The notes: generated from the letters alone by a model not told the origin. A stretch of 64,000 nucleotides of DNA from Sphingomonas sp. Leaf407 (GCF_001425385.1 NZ_LMQO01000001.1:779581-843580), one strand, 5' to 3'; shown: positions 35,695-44,812, numbered from the stretch's first letter. Program-made: numbers and translations.

Positions 35695-36531
35695 CTAGAA
35701 GCCGAGCTGCCGTAACCACGCCGCGCATAGTTGCGGCCAGAGCGTTACCGGCCCCGACGGGGTATCGAGCGCGAAGCCATGTGGTGCATCGGCAAACACA
35801 TGCAGCTCGGACACGCCGCCATTGTCCTGCACGGCGGCATGCAGGCGACGAGCGTTCTCGACGGGAACTACCGGATCGTTGCCGGAATAGACAAGGAACG
35901 TCGGCGGCGGGGCAGGGATCAGCATCGCATCGGGTTGCAGCGCGTCGTACATCGCCTGTTTCTCGACCGGCGGTAGCGGCGGCTTGTCCGGGATGACGGT
36001 CCGCCCCTTCGCATTGGTCGAGATCGGACCATAACCGACGACCAGCACGTCCGGCCGGCTCGACTCGCCGGGAAAGCGCGACGGTGGCGCCGTCCATCCG
36101 GCAGGGTAGGAAGCAGCAAGGCACGCTGCCAGATGCCCACCGGACGACAGCCCGACAACGCCCAGCCCTTCCGGTGCCCAGCCGCTGCCACGGATCAGGC
36201 GCATGGCTTCGATCGCATCGTCCAGTGCAGCGCCCGGGCCATGTTCGGCGTCGGGGAAACGATGGACCAGGACGAACGCCCGGTAGCCAAGATCGGTCAG
36301 CCATCCGGCGACCGCCACGCCTTCGCGCCCGACCATCAACTGCGTGTAGCCGCCGCCGGCGAGAACCAGCATCGCCTTGCCGTTCGGTTGGCTGGCGTCG
36401 TAGCGCAACAGGCAGGCATGGTTCACGCTGGTGACGACGGCGGCGCCTGGTTCGCTCGCCGGATCGCCAAGGTCAAACGCTTCGCCGTCGTTCGCTTCCC
36501 GGACTGGAACCGTTTCGTCCGCGTTCAGCAT
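35695..36531 (-). CDS. Alpha/beta-hydrolase fold esterase
   Basis: A 278-residue hydrolase with nucleophile Ser in GLSSGGH, Asp in SGNDPVVPV and His in ADAPHGF. The pattern is that of acetyl-xylan-esterase-like or carboxylesterase proteins (LVLAGGGYTQL oxyanion region). No signal peptide is visible. The ATG at 36531 has an AGGAGC site six bases ahead. A small open frame overlaps its start. It may deacetylate sugars, but this is a family-level guess. Confidence 0.82.
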   Translation of the reverse strand: MLNADETVPVREANDGEAFDLGDPASEPGAAVVTSVNHACLLRYDASQPNGKAMLVLAGGGYTQLMVGREGVAVAGWLTDLGYRAFVLVHRFPDAEHGPGAALDDAIEAMRLIRGSGWAPEGLGVVGLSSGGHLAACLAASYPAGWTAPPSRFPGESSRPDVLVVGYGPISTNAKGRTVIPDKPPLPPVEKQAMYDALQPDAMLIPAPPPTFLVYSGNDPVVPVENARRLHAAVQDNGGVSELHVFADAPHGFALDTPSGPVTLWPQLCAAWLRQLGF

Positions 36532-36716
36532 ATCAGCTCCTGACAATGGCCCCGCCTCGCAACAAGAACGTTGGGTAGACGACCGGCCGGTCCATAGCCA
36601 TGCGGCATCATCGAAACCGCGAAGTGCCGGGTGTACTGCCCACCCTTGTCATCCTGTACCAGAACATGGGTCGGGTCCTGACGGGTTTGCGACCAGGGCC
36701 GATCCACATTCAGCAT
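36525..36716 (-). CDS. Possible small protein ahead of the esterase
   Basis: A 63-codon frame (MLNVDRPWSQTRQDPTHVLV...) ends seven bases inside the esterase start, in the manner of coupled genes. The composition is protein-like (HVLVQDDKGGQYTRHFAVSMMPHGYG) rather than the Arg/Pro-rich pattern of GC shadows. No ribosome site is clear. It may be a small gene or a remnant of a larger one. I do not recognise it. Confidence 0.35.
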   Translation of the reverse strand: MLNVDRPWSQTRQDPTHVLVQDDKGGQYTRHFAVSMMPHGYGPAGRLPNVLVARRGHCQELIC

Positions 36717-36754
36717 TTCGTGCGCAGTCCGTAGTCGAAAACACCACCCTCTTT

Positions 36755-36863
36755 CGTCACCCTGGACCTGTTCCGGGGTCCACCTGGCTGCGAACGCTGT
36801 CGCAAGTACCTTGAACGGCATCGATCGCTGCACGGTGGACCCCGGAACAAGTCCGGGGTGACG
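36755..36863. repeat. Inverted-repeat intergenic element
   Basis: Arms of about 29 bases (36755-36783 and 36835-36863) are inverted copies with few mismatches; the right arm reads GTGGACCCCGGAACAAGTCC and continues GGGGTGACG. This is the form of the short palindromic elements scattered through sphingomonad genomes. It lies between the esterase unit and the receiver-domain gene. Apart from this and the small frame at 36525, the gap 36532-36909 shows nothing. Confidence 0.7.
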
Positions 36864-36909
36864 GAAATGTTCTTCGCTGGCGTCACGGACGGCCGAATGT
36901 CGATCGGCC

Positions 36910-37317
36910 CTAGATCGCCTTCGCCAGCGGTTCGGGCTTTTTTTCGTCGGGCAGCATCTGCGCCAGATGGTGATGGACGGTGCGCTTGTTGAACGGCTTG
37001 GAGATGAAGGTCGCCCGTTCCGGCATGTCGCCGTCCCGGGGCAAGACGTGACCGGATGCGATCACGATCTCGATGTGCGGCCAATGGCGGTCGGCATGTT
37101 GCGCCAGTTCGAAACCGTTGGTCGATCCCGGCATGTCGACGTCCGAAAAAAGCAGGACGATGCTTTCCCAGTGTTCGGCCAGGACCGCCTTGGCCTGATC
37201 GCCGTCCATCGCTTCATGAATTCGGAACCCGGCGTCTTCGAGGATGCCCGATGTATCCATCAGGATCATCGGGTCGTCATCGACGACCAGCGCGAAGGGG
37301 ATTGTTGAGGTTGGCAT
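36910..37317 (-). CDS. Single-domain response regulator (receiver)
   Basis: A 135-residue CheY-like receiver with no output domain. Acidic pocket DDD (13-15), phospho-acceptor D59 in FSDVDMPG, Ser in IASGH and Lys in ISKPF are present. It should be phosphorylated by a histidine kinase encoded elsewhere. Sphingomonads have many such single receivers near general-stress and cell-cycle kinases. It stands alone; the 213 bases after its start hold no gene I can support. Confidence 0.88.
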   Translation of the reverse strand: MPTSTIPFALVVDDDPMILMDTSGILEDAGFRIHEAMDGDQAKAVLAEHWESIVLLFSDVDMPGSTNGFELAQHADRHWPHIEIVIASGHVLPRDGDMPERATFISKPFNKRTVHHHLAQMLPDEKKPEPLAKAI

Positions 37318-37530
37318 GGTGTCTCAACCGGCTGTCTGGCCACAGGTTGCGACAGAACCGACATAAATCAGCAATGCTTTCCGGCCGGATGCCGGCGTAC
37401 GGCGAAAGATCCCCCGGTTCCCGCCGACTGCGCCACCCGGATCGGCCGGCGCTGCAACCATCATGGCGGGCAACGCGGGCCGACGGGCGGCGTCCCGACG
37501 GGAGCGGCATGACTGCCGGGCGGACCGGTG

Positions 37531-37731
37531 TCAGCTCTTGGGCGTGACCCATACCGAAATCGGCGTGATCGCCTTTCCGGGTGCCGGCTTGCCAATGTCG
37601 ATACGGTCCGCCTTCACCATCTCGCCGGTCTGCAGCGTGAAGGACTCCCACGGCTTCGGCATCCGTCCGAAACTATGCTTCTGGATGGGCTGACCGGTGG
37701 TCGAATTCATGATCGTCGTGACTATTGGCAT
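37531..37731 (-). CDS. Small hypothetical protein
   Basis: A 66-codon frame from the ATG at 37731 (MPIVTTIMNSTTGQPIQKHS...). The later part (ESFTLQTGEMVKADRIDIG...PISVWVTPK) looks like real protein, while the open frame upstream of 37731 is Arg/Pro-rich and overlaps the VOC gene. A start at 37710 is also possible. No family is recognised. Confidence 0.45.
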   Translation of the reverse strand: MPIVTTIMNSTTGQPIQKHSFGRMPKPWESFTLQTGEMVKADRIDIGKPAPGKAITPISVWVTPKS

Positions 37732-37855
37732 GACCGGCCGATACCGACGCCGATCGATTCCCGTCCACCCCCGCATCGTCGGATTTGCGACGGACCGAGG
37801 GGCGGACTCCCCCCGCGCATCCGGCACCGGGACGCGCCAGCGGCGCTGGTCGCCG

Positions 37856-38254
37856 TCACTTCGGGAAATGAATGCCGCAAAGTTTATTGCCGTCGGGATC
37901 ACGAACATATGCCAGTTCGATCCTACCCATCGAGGGCGTTTCGCGCGGGCCGGGAGGCGCTTCGATCGACGTACCGCCATTGGCGACCGCGACGTCGTGG
38001 AACTGCTTCACCTGCTCGGGCGAGCTGCACTGGAACGCAACGGTGCCACCGTTTGCGGCGGTGGCGGGTTCGTCGTTGATCGGCTGGGTCACGATGAAAA
38101 CGGTTCCTTCCCGACCGCGGTAGATGAGGCGGGTGTGTCCGCTGCCGGCGATGTTCAGCGTCGCTTCCTGCACCCCGAGGGTGCCGAGTACGGTGTCGTA
38201 AAAGCGCTTCGAGCGGTCGATGTCGTTGGACCCGATCATGGTATGAAACAGCAC
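37856..38254 (-). CDS. VOC family (glyoxalase/bleomycin-resistance fold) protein
   Basis: A 132-residue vicinal-oxygen-chelate protein that begins VLFHTMIGSNDIDRSKRFYD and ends DPDGNKLCGIHFPK, the usual pattern. The GTG at 38254 was chosen because TAGGAG lies about seven bases ahead; an ATG between them is in another frame. Such proteins can be dioxygenases, isomerases or thiol transferases, and this subgroup is often annotated glyoxalase-like without proof. It is divergent from the LysR gene across 165 bases and is probably its target. Confidence 0.85.
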   Translation of the reverse strand: MLFHTMIGSNDIDRSKRFYDTVLGTLGVQEATLNIAGSGHTRLIYRGREGTVFIVTQPINDEPATAANGGTVAFQCSSPEQVKQFHDVAVANGGTSIEAPPGPRETPSMGRIELAYVRDPDGNKLCGIHFPK

Positions 38255-38419
38255 GCATATTCTCCTACCCGGCGCGTCGCAACCGAACACCGCCTGCACC
38301 CCAACCATAGCGAAAACCATGGGGGGCACACCTGGTTTCATCAGGCCGTTGCCGGACCGGGCAAAGCCCCGCACCCCGGAAAGGTTGCGCCCGGCCAGCC
38401 GTGCCGGCAAGAAACCGAT

Positions 38420-39328
38420 ATGCGCATCAGCCGCTCCGATCTTGCCGATCTTGCCTATTTTCAGGCACTCGCACGGCATCGCAATTTCCGTCGTGCCGGT
38501 CTGGAGATCGGCGTCAGTGCCTCTGCGCTCAGCCATTCGCTGAAAAATCTGGAGGCGCGGATCGGGGTACGGCTCTTCAACCGGACGAGTCGCAGCGTCA
38601 CGCTGACCGCGGCGGGGGAGGAACTGCACTCAGCGCTGACCGAGCCGTTCGACCTGATCAGTGCGGCGGCGGAAGCGCTCAACCGCTACCGGGACGAGCC
38701 CGCCGGCCGGATCAGGCTGAACGTGATGGATCAGGCGAGCGCGTTGCTGCTCGCGCCGGTCCTTGCCGTCTTCGTCGAGCGATACCCGCATATTTCTGTC
38801 GACGTGGTCACGTCGAACCATCTGGTCGACGTGGTCGCGCAGGGTGCCGATGCGGGCATCCGCTGGGGCGGCACGGTGCCGGAGGATATGGTCGCCCAGC
38901 GACTGTCGGCGGATGTCCGCTGGGTAGTGGTCGGCGCGCCCGCTTATCTCGATCGGTACGGCATTCCGGCCCATCCCAATAATCTTGCCGATCACCGCTG
39001 CCTGCGGTTCCGGCTGGGAGACGACAGCATCTATCATTGGGAGTTCGAGAAGGACAGCGAAGCGATCGCGATCAACGTTCCCGGCGCGATCCTGCTGAAC
39101 GAGACGCCTTTCGCGCTGGCGCTGGCGAGTGCCGGCGCGGGCCTCGCCTATCTGCCCGAGCCGTCGGCGATGCCGCTGGTGGCGAGCGGCGCGCTGCGTC
39201 CGGTCCTGTCGGACTGGGCTGCGACCGGACCGGGGTTCCATATCTATTATCCGGGGCGCCGCCAGTTGCCGACCGGACTGCGGCTGCTGATTGACCTCAT
39301 CCGCGAGTTGCGCCCGCTGGGACTGTAG
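38420..39328 (+). CDS. LysR family transcriptional regulator
   Basis: A 302-residue regulator: an N-terminal helix-turn-helix (FRRAGLEIGVSASALSHSLKNLEARIGVRLFNR, key part) and an effector domain with the usual VDVVTSNHLVDVVAQGADAGIRWG-like phrase of the AaeR/DsdC-like large group. The start is the ATG at 38420; the long open frame before it is not family-like. It likely governs the divergent VOC gene, and perhaps the MFS/cupin pair downstream. Confidence 0.9.
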   Translation: MRISRSDLADLAYFQALARHRNFRRAGLEIGVSASALSHSLKNLEARIGVRLFNRTSRSVTLTAAGEELHSALTEPFDLISAAAEALNRYRDEPAGRIRLNVMDQASALLLAPVLAVFVERYPHISVDVVTSNHLVDVVAQGADAGIRWGGTVPEDMVAQRLSADVRWVVVGAPAYLDRYGIPAHPNNLADHRCLRFRLGDDSIYHWEFEKDSEAIAINVPGAILLNETPFALALASAGAGLAYLPEPSAMPLVASGALRPVLSDWAATGPGFHIYYPGRRQLPTGLRLLIDLIRELRPLGL

Positions 39329-39486
39329 CGTCGGATCGATGAGGTGGGCTCAACGCTCCATCGCACGGGCCATGGGTGATCGGCAGCATCGCATACCCCC
39401 ATATCCGCCGGGCGATCATGGGCGATCCATGGCCGCGCATCGCAGCCGGAGTATGGACGTTGCCGCAAGCCGCATCACTCGATCCT

Positions 39487-40677
39487 ATGCCCACGCCGAC
39501 AGATGTGCGGCGCGACACCCGCGGCGGATGGAGCGCCGTCTTCGCGCTGACGTTGTGCGTGTCGACGCTGATCGCATCCGAGTTCATGCCGGTCAGCATT
39601 CTCAGCCCGATCGCCGCCGACCTCCATCTGACCGAGGGGGCGGTGGGACAGGCGATCTCGGTCTCGGGCCTGTTCGCGGTCCTGACCAGCCTGTCGATCG
39701 CCACGCTCAGCCGCGGGATCGATCGCCGGACGTTGCTGCTGGGCCTGACGCTGCTGATGCTGGCATCAGGGCTGATCGTCGCGCTGGCGCCGAACTTCCT
39801 GATCTTCATGACCGGACGGGCACTGATCGGGATCGTGATCGGCGGCTTCTGGTCGATGTCGGCCGCCACCGTGATGCGGCTGGTGCCGGAGGATCAGGTG
39901 CCACGCGCGCTGGGCCTGTTGAACGGCGGCAATGCGCTGGCGACGACGATCGCCGCGCCGCTCGGCAGTTTTCTCGGCCAGTATATCGGCTGGCGTGGAG
40001 CGTTCTTCGTCGTGGTGCCGCTCGCCGCCGTCACCTTTGCCTGGCAATGGCTGACGCTGCCGGCGATGCCGTCGGACCGGGGCACGAAGACGGACGGCGC
40101 GCTCGGCGTGCTGCGCCGTCCGGTCGCGCGCACCGGCGCATTGGCGGTGGCGCTGCTGTTCGCCGGGCAGTTCGCGCTGTTCACCTATGTCCGTCCCTTC
40201 CTCGAAGGGGTGACGCGGCTTGGCGTACCGGCGCTGTCGCTCGTCCTGCTGGTGATGGGCGCGGGCGGGTTGTTCGGGACATGGCTGTTCGGACGGTTGG
40301 TCGCGCGCAGCATGTCGGCCACGCTCGTCCTCGCACCGATCGCACTTGCGACGATCGCCGTGGCGCTGGTCGTGGTCGGCGACCTTGCCATGCCGACCGC
40401 GGCGTTGCTGACGCTGTGGGGCATCGTCGGCACCGGCGTGCCGGTCGCGTGGTGGACATGGGTGGCACGCCGCTTTCCCGATGACGCCGAAGCGGGCGGC
40501 GGGTTGCTGGTCACCGTCGTGCAACTCGCGATCACGCTGGGCGCGGCGGGGGGCGGGCTGTTGTTCGATGCCGGCGGTTACCGTGCCGCGTTCCTGACCA
40601 GCGCCGCGTTGCTCGCAGCGGCGGCGGTTTTCGCCGCGCTCGATGCCCGGATCGGGCGTGCCGGAGAACGCAGATGA
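39487..40677 (+). CDS. MFS efflux transporter (DHA1 family)
   Basis: A 396-residue transporter with twelve hydrophobic segments, of the arabinose/purine efflux kind (FALTLCVSTLIASEFMPVSILSPIAADL at the start). It probably exports a small molecule or drug in exchange for protons. The ATG at 39487 begins the family-like part; the frame upstream is not conserved in type. It is coupled by an ATGA overlap to the cupin gene. Confidence 0.87.
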   Translation: MPTPTDVRRDTRGGWSAVFALTLCVSTLIASEFMPVSILSPIAADLHLTEGAVGQAISVSGLFAVLTSLSIATLSRGIDRRTLLLGLTLLMLASGLIVALAPNFLIFMTGRALIGIVIGGFWSMSAATVMRLVPEDQVPRALGLLNGGNALATTIAAPLGSFLGQYIGWRGAFFVVVPLAAVTFAWQWLTLPAMPSDRGTKTDGALGVLRRPVARTGALAVALLFAGQFALFTYVRPFLEGVTRLGVPALSLVLLVMGAGGLFGTWLFGRLVARSMSATLVLAPIALATIAVALVVVGDLAMPTAALLTLWGIVGTGVPVAWWTWVARRFPDDAEAGGGLLVTVVQLAITLGAAGGGLLFDAGGYRAAFLTSAALLAAAAVFAALDARIGRAGERR

Positions 40678-41141
40678 TCGTTTCGCTGATGATGCTTGCC
40701 CTGATGATGACACCTGCCATGCAAAGGACCCACGACATGGAAATCACCCGCAAGGCCGACAGGAAGACGGTGGACGGCCCCGCCGACTATTTCACCGGCA
40801 AGGTCACGATTACCGGCCAGTTCCAGCGCCCCGATCCGTCGCGCGTCGGCGGCGCGATCGTCCATTTCGAGCCGGGCGCACGCACCGCGTGGCACACGCA
40901 TCCCGCCGGCCAGACGCTGATCGTCACAGAGGGTATCGGCTGGACCCAGGTCGAGGGCGAGGCGAAGCTGGAGTTCCATGCCGGCGATGTCCTGTGGTGC
41001 CCCGCTGGCCGCAAACACTGGCATGGCGCGACCCCGCACGCGGGCATGACGCATATCGCCATTCAGGAAACGGTCGATGGTTCGCCGGTGAAATGGATAG
41101 AGAAGGTGACGGACGCGGACTATCTCGGCGACGATACCTGA
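40674..41141 (+). CDS. Cupin domain protein (hydroxynitrile-lyase-like)
   Basis: A 155-residue single cupin. Metal ligands appear in WHTHPAGQTLIVTEG (two His and a Gln) and a later His in KHWHGATP. The pattern (GPADYFTGKVTI, then HWHGATPHAGMTHIAIQE) matches the Mn-dependent cupin hydroxynitrile lyases of acidobacteria and their many untested relatives. Its real reaction is unknown. The first residues (MIVSLMMLALMM) are hydrophobic, and a later start at 40737 would match the family better. It overlaps the MFS gene by four bases. Confidence 0.83.
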   Translation: MIVSLMMLALMMTPAMQRTHDMEITRKADRKTVDGPADYFTGKVTITGQFQRPDPSRVGGAIVHFEPGARTAWHTHPAGQTLIVTEGIGWTQVEGEAKLEFHAGDVLWCPAGRKHWHGATPHAGMTHIAIQETVDGSPVKWIEKVTDADYLGDDT

Positions 41142-41296
41142 CCGAGTGGCGGTCGGGTTCGGGCTTATGCGCGCGTCGACCGCCGACTGTCGCCTGACGC
41201 GGCGCGCATGGTCCGGGATAATGCCCTGACCGGTACAGCGTCGTTGCGGCACGGGCGGGGCAGGTGCATTCTGCCCGGCGTACCGATCGGTCCAAA

Positions 41297-42478
41297 ATGT
41301 ACCGCCTTTCACCAGAGCCACGGCGCGCAAGGCCGGTTGGCTTGACGGGAGCGAACGCGATTTTCCACCTCTTCTTCGCCGTACCATGCCTGTTCGTCCT
41401 TGCGCGCTGGCTATGGCCCCTGGCGCTGACGCCGGGCGCGAAGGCCTGCGTGGCTGTCGTGCTGCTGATCGCATCCCAATATCATCTGTGGAGCCGCTTT
41501 TCCTCCGGCTCGGTTTTCGCGCCCGAAATGCCGCGGGTGGTGGTGATCCTGCTCAACTGGGCCTTTGGCGCAGTCCTGCTGCTGGCGGTGTTCCAGATCG
41601 CGCTCGATCTCGGAACGCTGGCGGTAATGGCGGCGCGACGCTCAACGGTGATGGTGCCCGATGGCGTGCGGTACGCGATCGCGACGATCGCCGCACTGCT
41701 GGCGGCGTGGGGCGTCTGGAATGCGATCCGCGTGCCGCCGGTCAAGGATGTCGAGATCGTCGTCCCCGGCCTGTCGAGCGAGTTCGACGGCTATCGTCTG
41801 GTCCAGTTGACGGATCTCCACATCAGCCGGCTGTTCCCCGGCGGCTGGACGCGGGCGGTGGTCGACCGGGCCAATGCGGCGGGGGCGGATCTGATCGTCG
41901 TCACCGGGGATTTCATCGATGGTTCGGTCGCGATGCGTCGTTCCGACGTCGCGCCGCTGGCCGACCTCCGGGCACCCGACGGCGTCTATGCGATCCCGGG
42001 CAATCACGAATATTTCTTCGATTATGGCGACTGGATGCGGCACCTGACGGGGCTGGGCATGAGGATGCTGCCCAACGCGCATACCGTCCTGCGGCGGGGC
42101 GATGCGCAACTGGTCCTTGCGGGCGTGACCGACCTTTCCGCGCCAGGCGTCGGTCAGGCCGGACCCGACCTCGATACCGCGCTGGCCGGATCACCGGCGG
42201 GCGTTCCGGTACTGTTGCTCGACCATCAACCCAAGGAAGCACGCCGGGCCGCCGCGCGCGGTGTCGCCGTCCAGCTTTCGGGACATACCCATGGCGGCAT
42301 GATCCGGGGCCTCGACCGGCTGGTCGCGCCGGCCAACAACGGCTTCGTTTCGGGCCGCTATGCGGTCGGCGGCATGACGCTGTACGTGAACAACGGCACC
42401 GCGTTGTGGCCGGGCTTCGCGCTTCGGCTCGGCGTGCCGTCCGAACTCACGCGCATCACGTTACGCACGGCACGGTGA
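41297..42478 (+). CDS. Membrane-anchored metallophosphoesterase
   Basis: A 393-residue protein with four hydrophobic segments (to about residue 145), then a calcineurin-like phosphoesterase domain with all metal motifs: TDLHIS, TGDFID, GNHE and SGHTHGG. This is the layout of YkuE/YaeI-type phosphodiesterases. The substrate, perhaps a lipid or nucleotide phosphate, is not shown by the sequence. The start is uncertain: the ATG at 41297 has a weak ribosome site, and a GTG at 41264 lies after GGGCGGGG. It is convergent with the MBL gene. Confidence 0.87.
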   Translation: MYRLSPEPRRARPVGLTGANAIFHLFFAVPCLFVLARWLWPLALTPGAKACVAVVLLIASQYHLWSRFSSGSVFAPEMPRVVVILLNWAFGAVLLLAVFQIALDLGTLAVMAARRSTVMVPDGVRYAIATIAALLAAWGVWNAIRVPPVKDVEIVVPGLSSEFDGYRLVQLTDLHISRLFPGGWTRAVVDRANAAGADLIVVTGDFIDGSVAMRRSDVAPLADLRAPDGVYAIPGNHEYFFDYGDWMRHLTGLGMRMLPNAHTVLRRGDAQLVLAGVTDLSAPGVGQAGPDLDTALAGSPAGVPVLLLDHQPKEARRAAARGVAVQLSGHTHGGMIRGLDRLVAPANNGFVSGRYAVGGMTLYVNNGTALWPGFALRLGVPSELTRITLRTAR

Positions 42479-42496
42479 CGGAAGGCAAATCGCGAT

Positions 42497-43294
42497 TCAA
42501 TCTTCGGCAAGATGGGATATATATTTTTTGGCAGACGTAAGCGCGATGGATTTCGCACCGCTCCAAATATCCTGCCCCTCGAACGCGCCGAACATTCGAT
42601 CGAAGCCATAGCGATCGATCTGTCTTGCCATGGCTGCGACGACCGAAGCCGGAAGCGGCAGCATGTTGGGATAGCTCCACATGAACGACAGCCTGTCGGC
42701 GCCGGGCGCTATCTGAAGAATGTCGCCGACGAACAAACTACCGTTATCTTTTTCCCAGTGCAGCACCGCACCGCCCGGGAAATGGCCGCCTAGGCGGATC
42801 AGCCGGATGGCCGGCATCATGTCGAAGCTGTCGCCTTCCCAGAACCGAACCGCACCATGGTTTCGCATCAGCCATCGCCGGTCGTCGGCATGGACAAGAA
42901 TGGGCGCGCCAAAGGCGTCGGACCAGTCCTGCATGGTCGTGTAATAATGCGGATGCGACAGGGCGATCGCACGGATGCCGCCCAGCGCTTCGACAAGGGT
43001 GCGGGTCGCCGCATCGAGGTTGGCAATACAATCCCACAGGATGTTGCCGGCGGGTGTCGTGATGAGGAACGCGCGCTGCCCGATCGCGAAGCGCGGCGTG
43101 GTCACGATGCTGAAGAGGTCTGGCGCGTGCTGACGCCAACTGTTCAGATGGCGGGCGGCGATTGCCTCGCGGGTGGTCCAGCGTTGTCCGGTCGGCGGCA
43201 CATATTGCCGTTCGTCGTTGCAGATCGCGCAGCCACCGGGCGGGATCGCGCCCGAGGCATAGGAGGTCCCGCAGGTCGCGCAGACATGGATCAT
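42497..43294 (-). CDS. Metallo-beta-lactamase-fold protein with N-terminal zinc ribbon
   Basis: A 265-residue protein. Four Cys near the start (CATC...CAIC, residues 5-25) form a zinc-ribbon-like element, and the rest is an MBL-type hydrolase fold (LSHPHYYTTMQDW, GGHFPGG, LFVGDI). The usual HxHxDH motif reads HPHYYT, so the Asp and His that bind the second metal are missing; activity may be altered or lost. The ATG at 43294 follows GGAGC. It lies 19 bases after the DHA2 transporter and is likely co-transcribed with it. Confidence 0.8.
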   Translation of the reverse strand: MIHVCATCGTSYASGAIPPGGCAICNDERQYVPPTGQRWTTREAIAARHLNSWRQHAPDLFSIVTTPRFAIGQRAFLITTPAGNILWDCIANLDAATRTLVEALGGIRAIALSHPHYYTTMQDWSDAFGAPILVHADDRRWLMRNHGAVRFWEGDSFDMMPAIRLIRLGGHFPGGAVLHWEKDNGSLFVGDILQIAPGADRLSFMWSYPNMLPLPASVVAAMARQIDRYGFDRMFGAFEGQDIWSGAKSIALTSAKKYISHLAED

Positions 43295-43313
43295 GGCCGA
43301 TGCTCCGGTCACG

Positions 43314-44744
43314 CTACCCGTGACGTTGTTCGAAAAGCCGGTCCGGCAAGAAGTTCAGCAACCATGCCAGTCCGACCAGATCGATTGCAACGATCCCGCT
43401 CGCTGCCAGAAACGCGGTCGGAGCCCCTTGCCCGGATCGATCGGCGATCATCGCGAAGTAGATCGTGGCGACCAGCGCAGTGCCGAGCGCGCCACCGATC
43501 TGCTGCACGGTCTTGAGCGTGGCACCGGCGACGCCGGCATGGTTGCGATCGACTCCGGCAAGCGTGATCGGGCCGAGCGGCCCGCTGAGCGTACCCATGC
43601 CGATGCCGGCGACCAGCAGCGCCGCACCGATCAAGCCCGGCGGCAGCGCCAGCCAGATCGCGATCGCGGTTGCCAGACAGCCGGCGGCCATCACGAGCGC
43701 CCCGATCATCGGCACGCGCTTGCCGTGGCGGGGCAGCGCCTTGCGTCCGATCTGGCTGATGCCGGCCATCACGCCCAGACCGAAGGGAACGTGAAGCAGC
43801 GCGACGTCGATCGGCGCATAGCCCAGACCGCGTTGCAGCGTCAGGCTGAGGGTCAGCAGGAAGCCGGCGGATGCCATGGCGAAGGCTGCGGTCGTCGACA
43901 GGCCGATGCAAAACCGGGGTTCGGCGAAAAGCGACGGTTCGATCAACGCCGAACCGATCGTCGCCCGTCGCCGTCGCTCGTAGCGCCAGAACGCCCACCA
44001 CAGCCCACCACTGGCAACGCCCAGCGCGATGGTCCACCACGGCCATCCGGCGGCACGCCCTTCGATCAGCGGTAGCAGGGCCGTTCCGAGTGCGCCGAAC
44101 AGCAGCAGCGATCCCGGCACATCGGGGCGCAGCGCATGGCCCGACCGCCCCGAAGGCAGCAGCGTCAGACCGGCGACCAGCGCCAGCATTCCGAACGGCA
44201 GGTTGATGAGGAACACGCTGCGCCACCCGAGCCCAAGCGGACTCCATTCGATCAGCAACCCGCCGAGGATCGGACCGCCGATCGCCGCCAACCCGCCGAT
44301 GACGCCGAATGCCGCCAGCCGGCCGATGCGTTCGGTGGGCGTGTAGAGCAACTGGATCAACGCCACCCCCTGCGGGGCCATGATCGCCGCCGCCGCGCCC
44401 TGCGCCAGCCGCGCGGCGGACAGGGTGCCGCCGTCCGGCGCCATGCCGCAGGCAAGCGACGCCAGCGTGAAGCCGACCACCCCGATCACGAACATCCGCG
44501 CATAGCCGAACAGATCGCCCAGCCGCCCGCCGACGACCAGCAGCACCGCGAACGTCAGGAAATAGCCCGACACCACCCACTGCATCACCCGGTCGGACAC
44601 CGCCAGCCCGGATTGGATCGCGGGCAGCGCGGTGTTGACGATCGTCGAATCGACCACGTCCATCACGAACGCCACCAGGATCGTGGCGAACGCGAAGCTG
44701 CGTTGCCGGTCGCTCAACCCGTCCGAAACCGCCGTGATGGTCAC
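43314..44744 (-). CDS. MFS drug efflux transporter (DHA2, EmrB/QacA type)
   Basis: A 476-residue transporter with about fourteen hydrophobic segments. The DVVDSTIVNTALPAIQ phrase near the start is the DHA2 signature. It should export hydrophobic compounds or drugs. The start was set at a GTG at 44744 preceded by AAGGA; the frame upstream to 44804 has no family-like sequence. It is divergent from the glycoside cluster and shares the intergenic region that holds the first TetR-type operator, so it could be under the same control. Confidence 0.87.
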   Translation of the reverse strand: MTITAVSDGLSDRQRSFAFATILVAFVMDVVDSTIVNTALPAIQSGLAVSDRVMQWVVSGYFLTFAVLLVVGGRLGDLFGYARMFVIGVVGFTLASLACGMAPDGGTLSAARLAQGAAAAIMAPQGVALIQLLYTPTERIGRLAAFGVIGGLAAIGGPILGGLLIEWSPLGLGWRSVFLINLPFGMLALVAGLTLLPSGRSGHALRPDVPGSLLLFGALGTALLPLIEGRAAGWPWWTIALGVASGGLWWAFWRYERRRRATIGSALIEPSLFAEPRFCIGLSTTAAFAMASAGFLLTLSLTLQRGLGYAPIDVALLHVPFGLGVMAGISQIGRKALPRHGKRVPMIGALVMAAGCLATAIAIWLALPPGLIGAALLVAGIGMGTLSGPLGPITLAGVDRNHAGVAGATLKTVQQIGGALGTALVATIYFAMIADRSGQGAPTAFLAASGIVAIDLVGLAWLLNFLPDRLFEQRHG

Positions 44745-44792
44745 CTGATCGATCCTTGCTTGACAGGGTTGCAGGTCATGGCGATACCACGT

Positions 44793-44812
44793 ATCAGAAT
44801 GCAAGTTCTAAT
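44793..44812. promoter_or_regulatory. TetR-type operator 1 (MFS/C-deglycosidase unit)
   Basis: ATCAGAATGCAAGTTCTAAT is a palindrome with 8-base halves around a 4-base spacer. It fits ATYAGAAY-N4-RTTCTRAT, and near copies lie at 52252, 53027 and 57643. A TTGACA box (44760-44765) lies upstream on the forward strand, so binding would cover the region just after a promoter for the MFS gene at 44854. Confidence 0.75.

Noticed and set aside
37318..37530. The gap after the response regulator as a possible gene or regulatory RNA
   Set aside because: No frame with a ribosome site and no convincing hairpin was seen.
37697..38419. A 240-codon extension at the start of the LysR gene
   Set aside because: The LysR DNA-binding domain begins right at the ATG at 38420; the extension overlaps the divergent VOC gene and is not protein-like.
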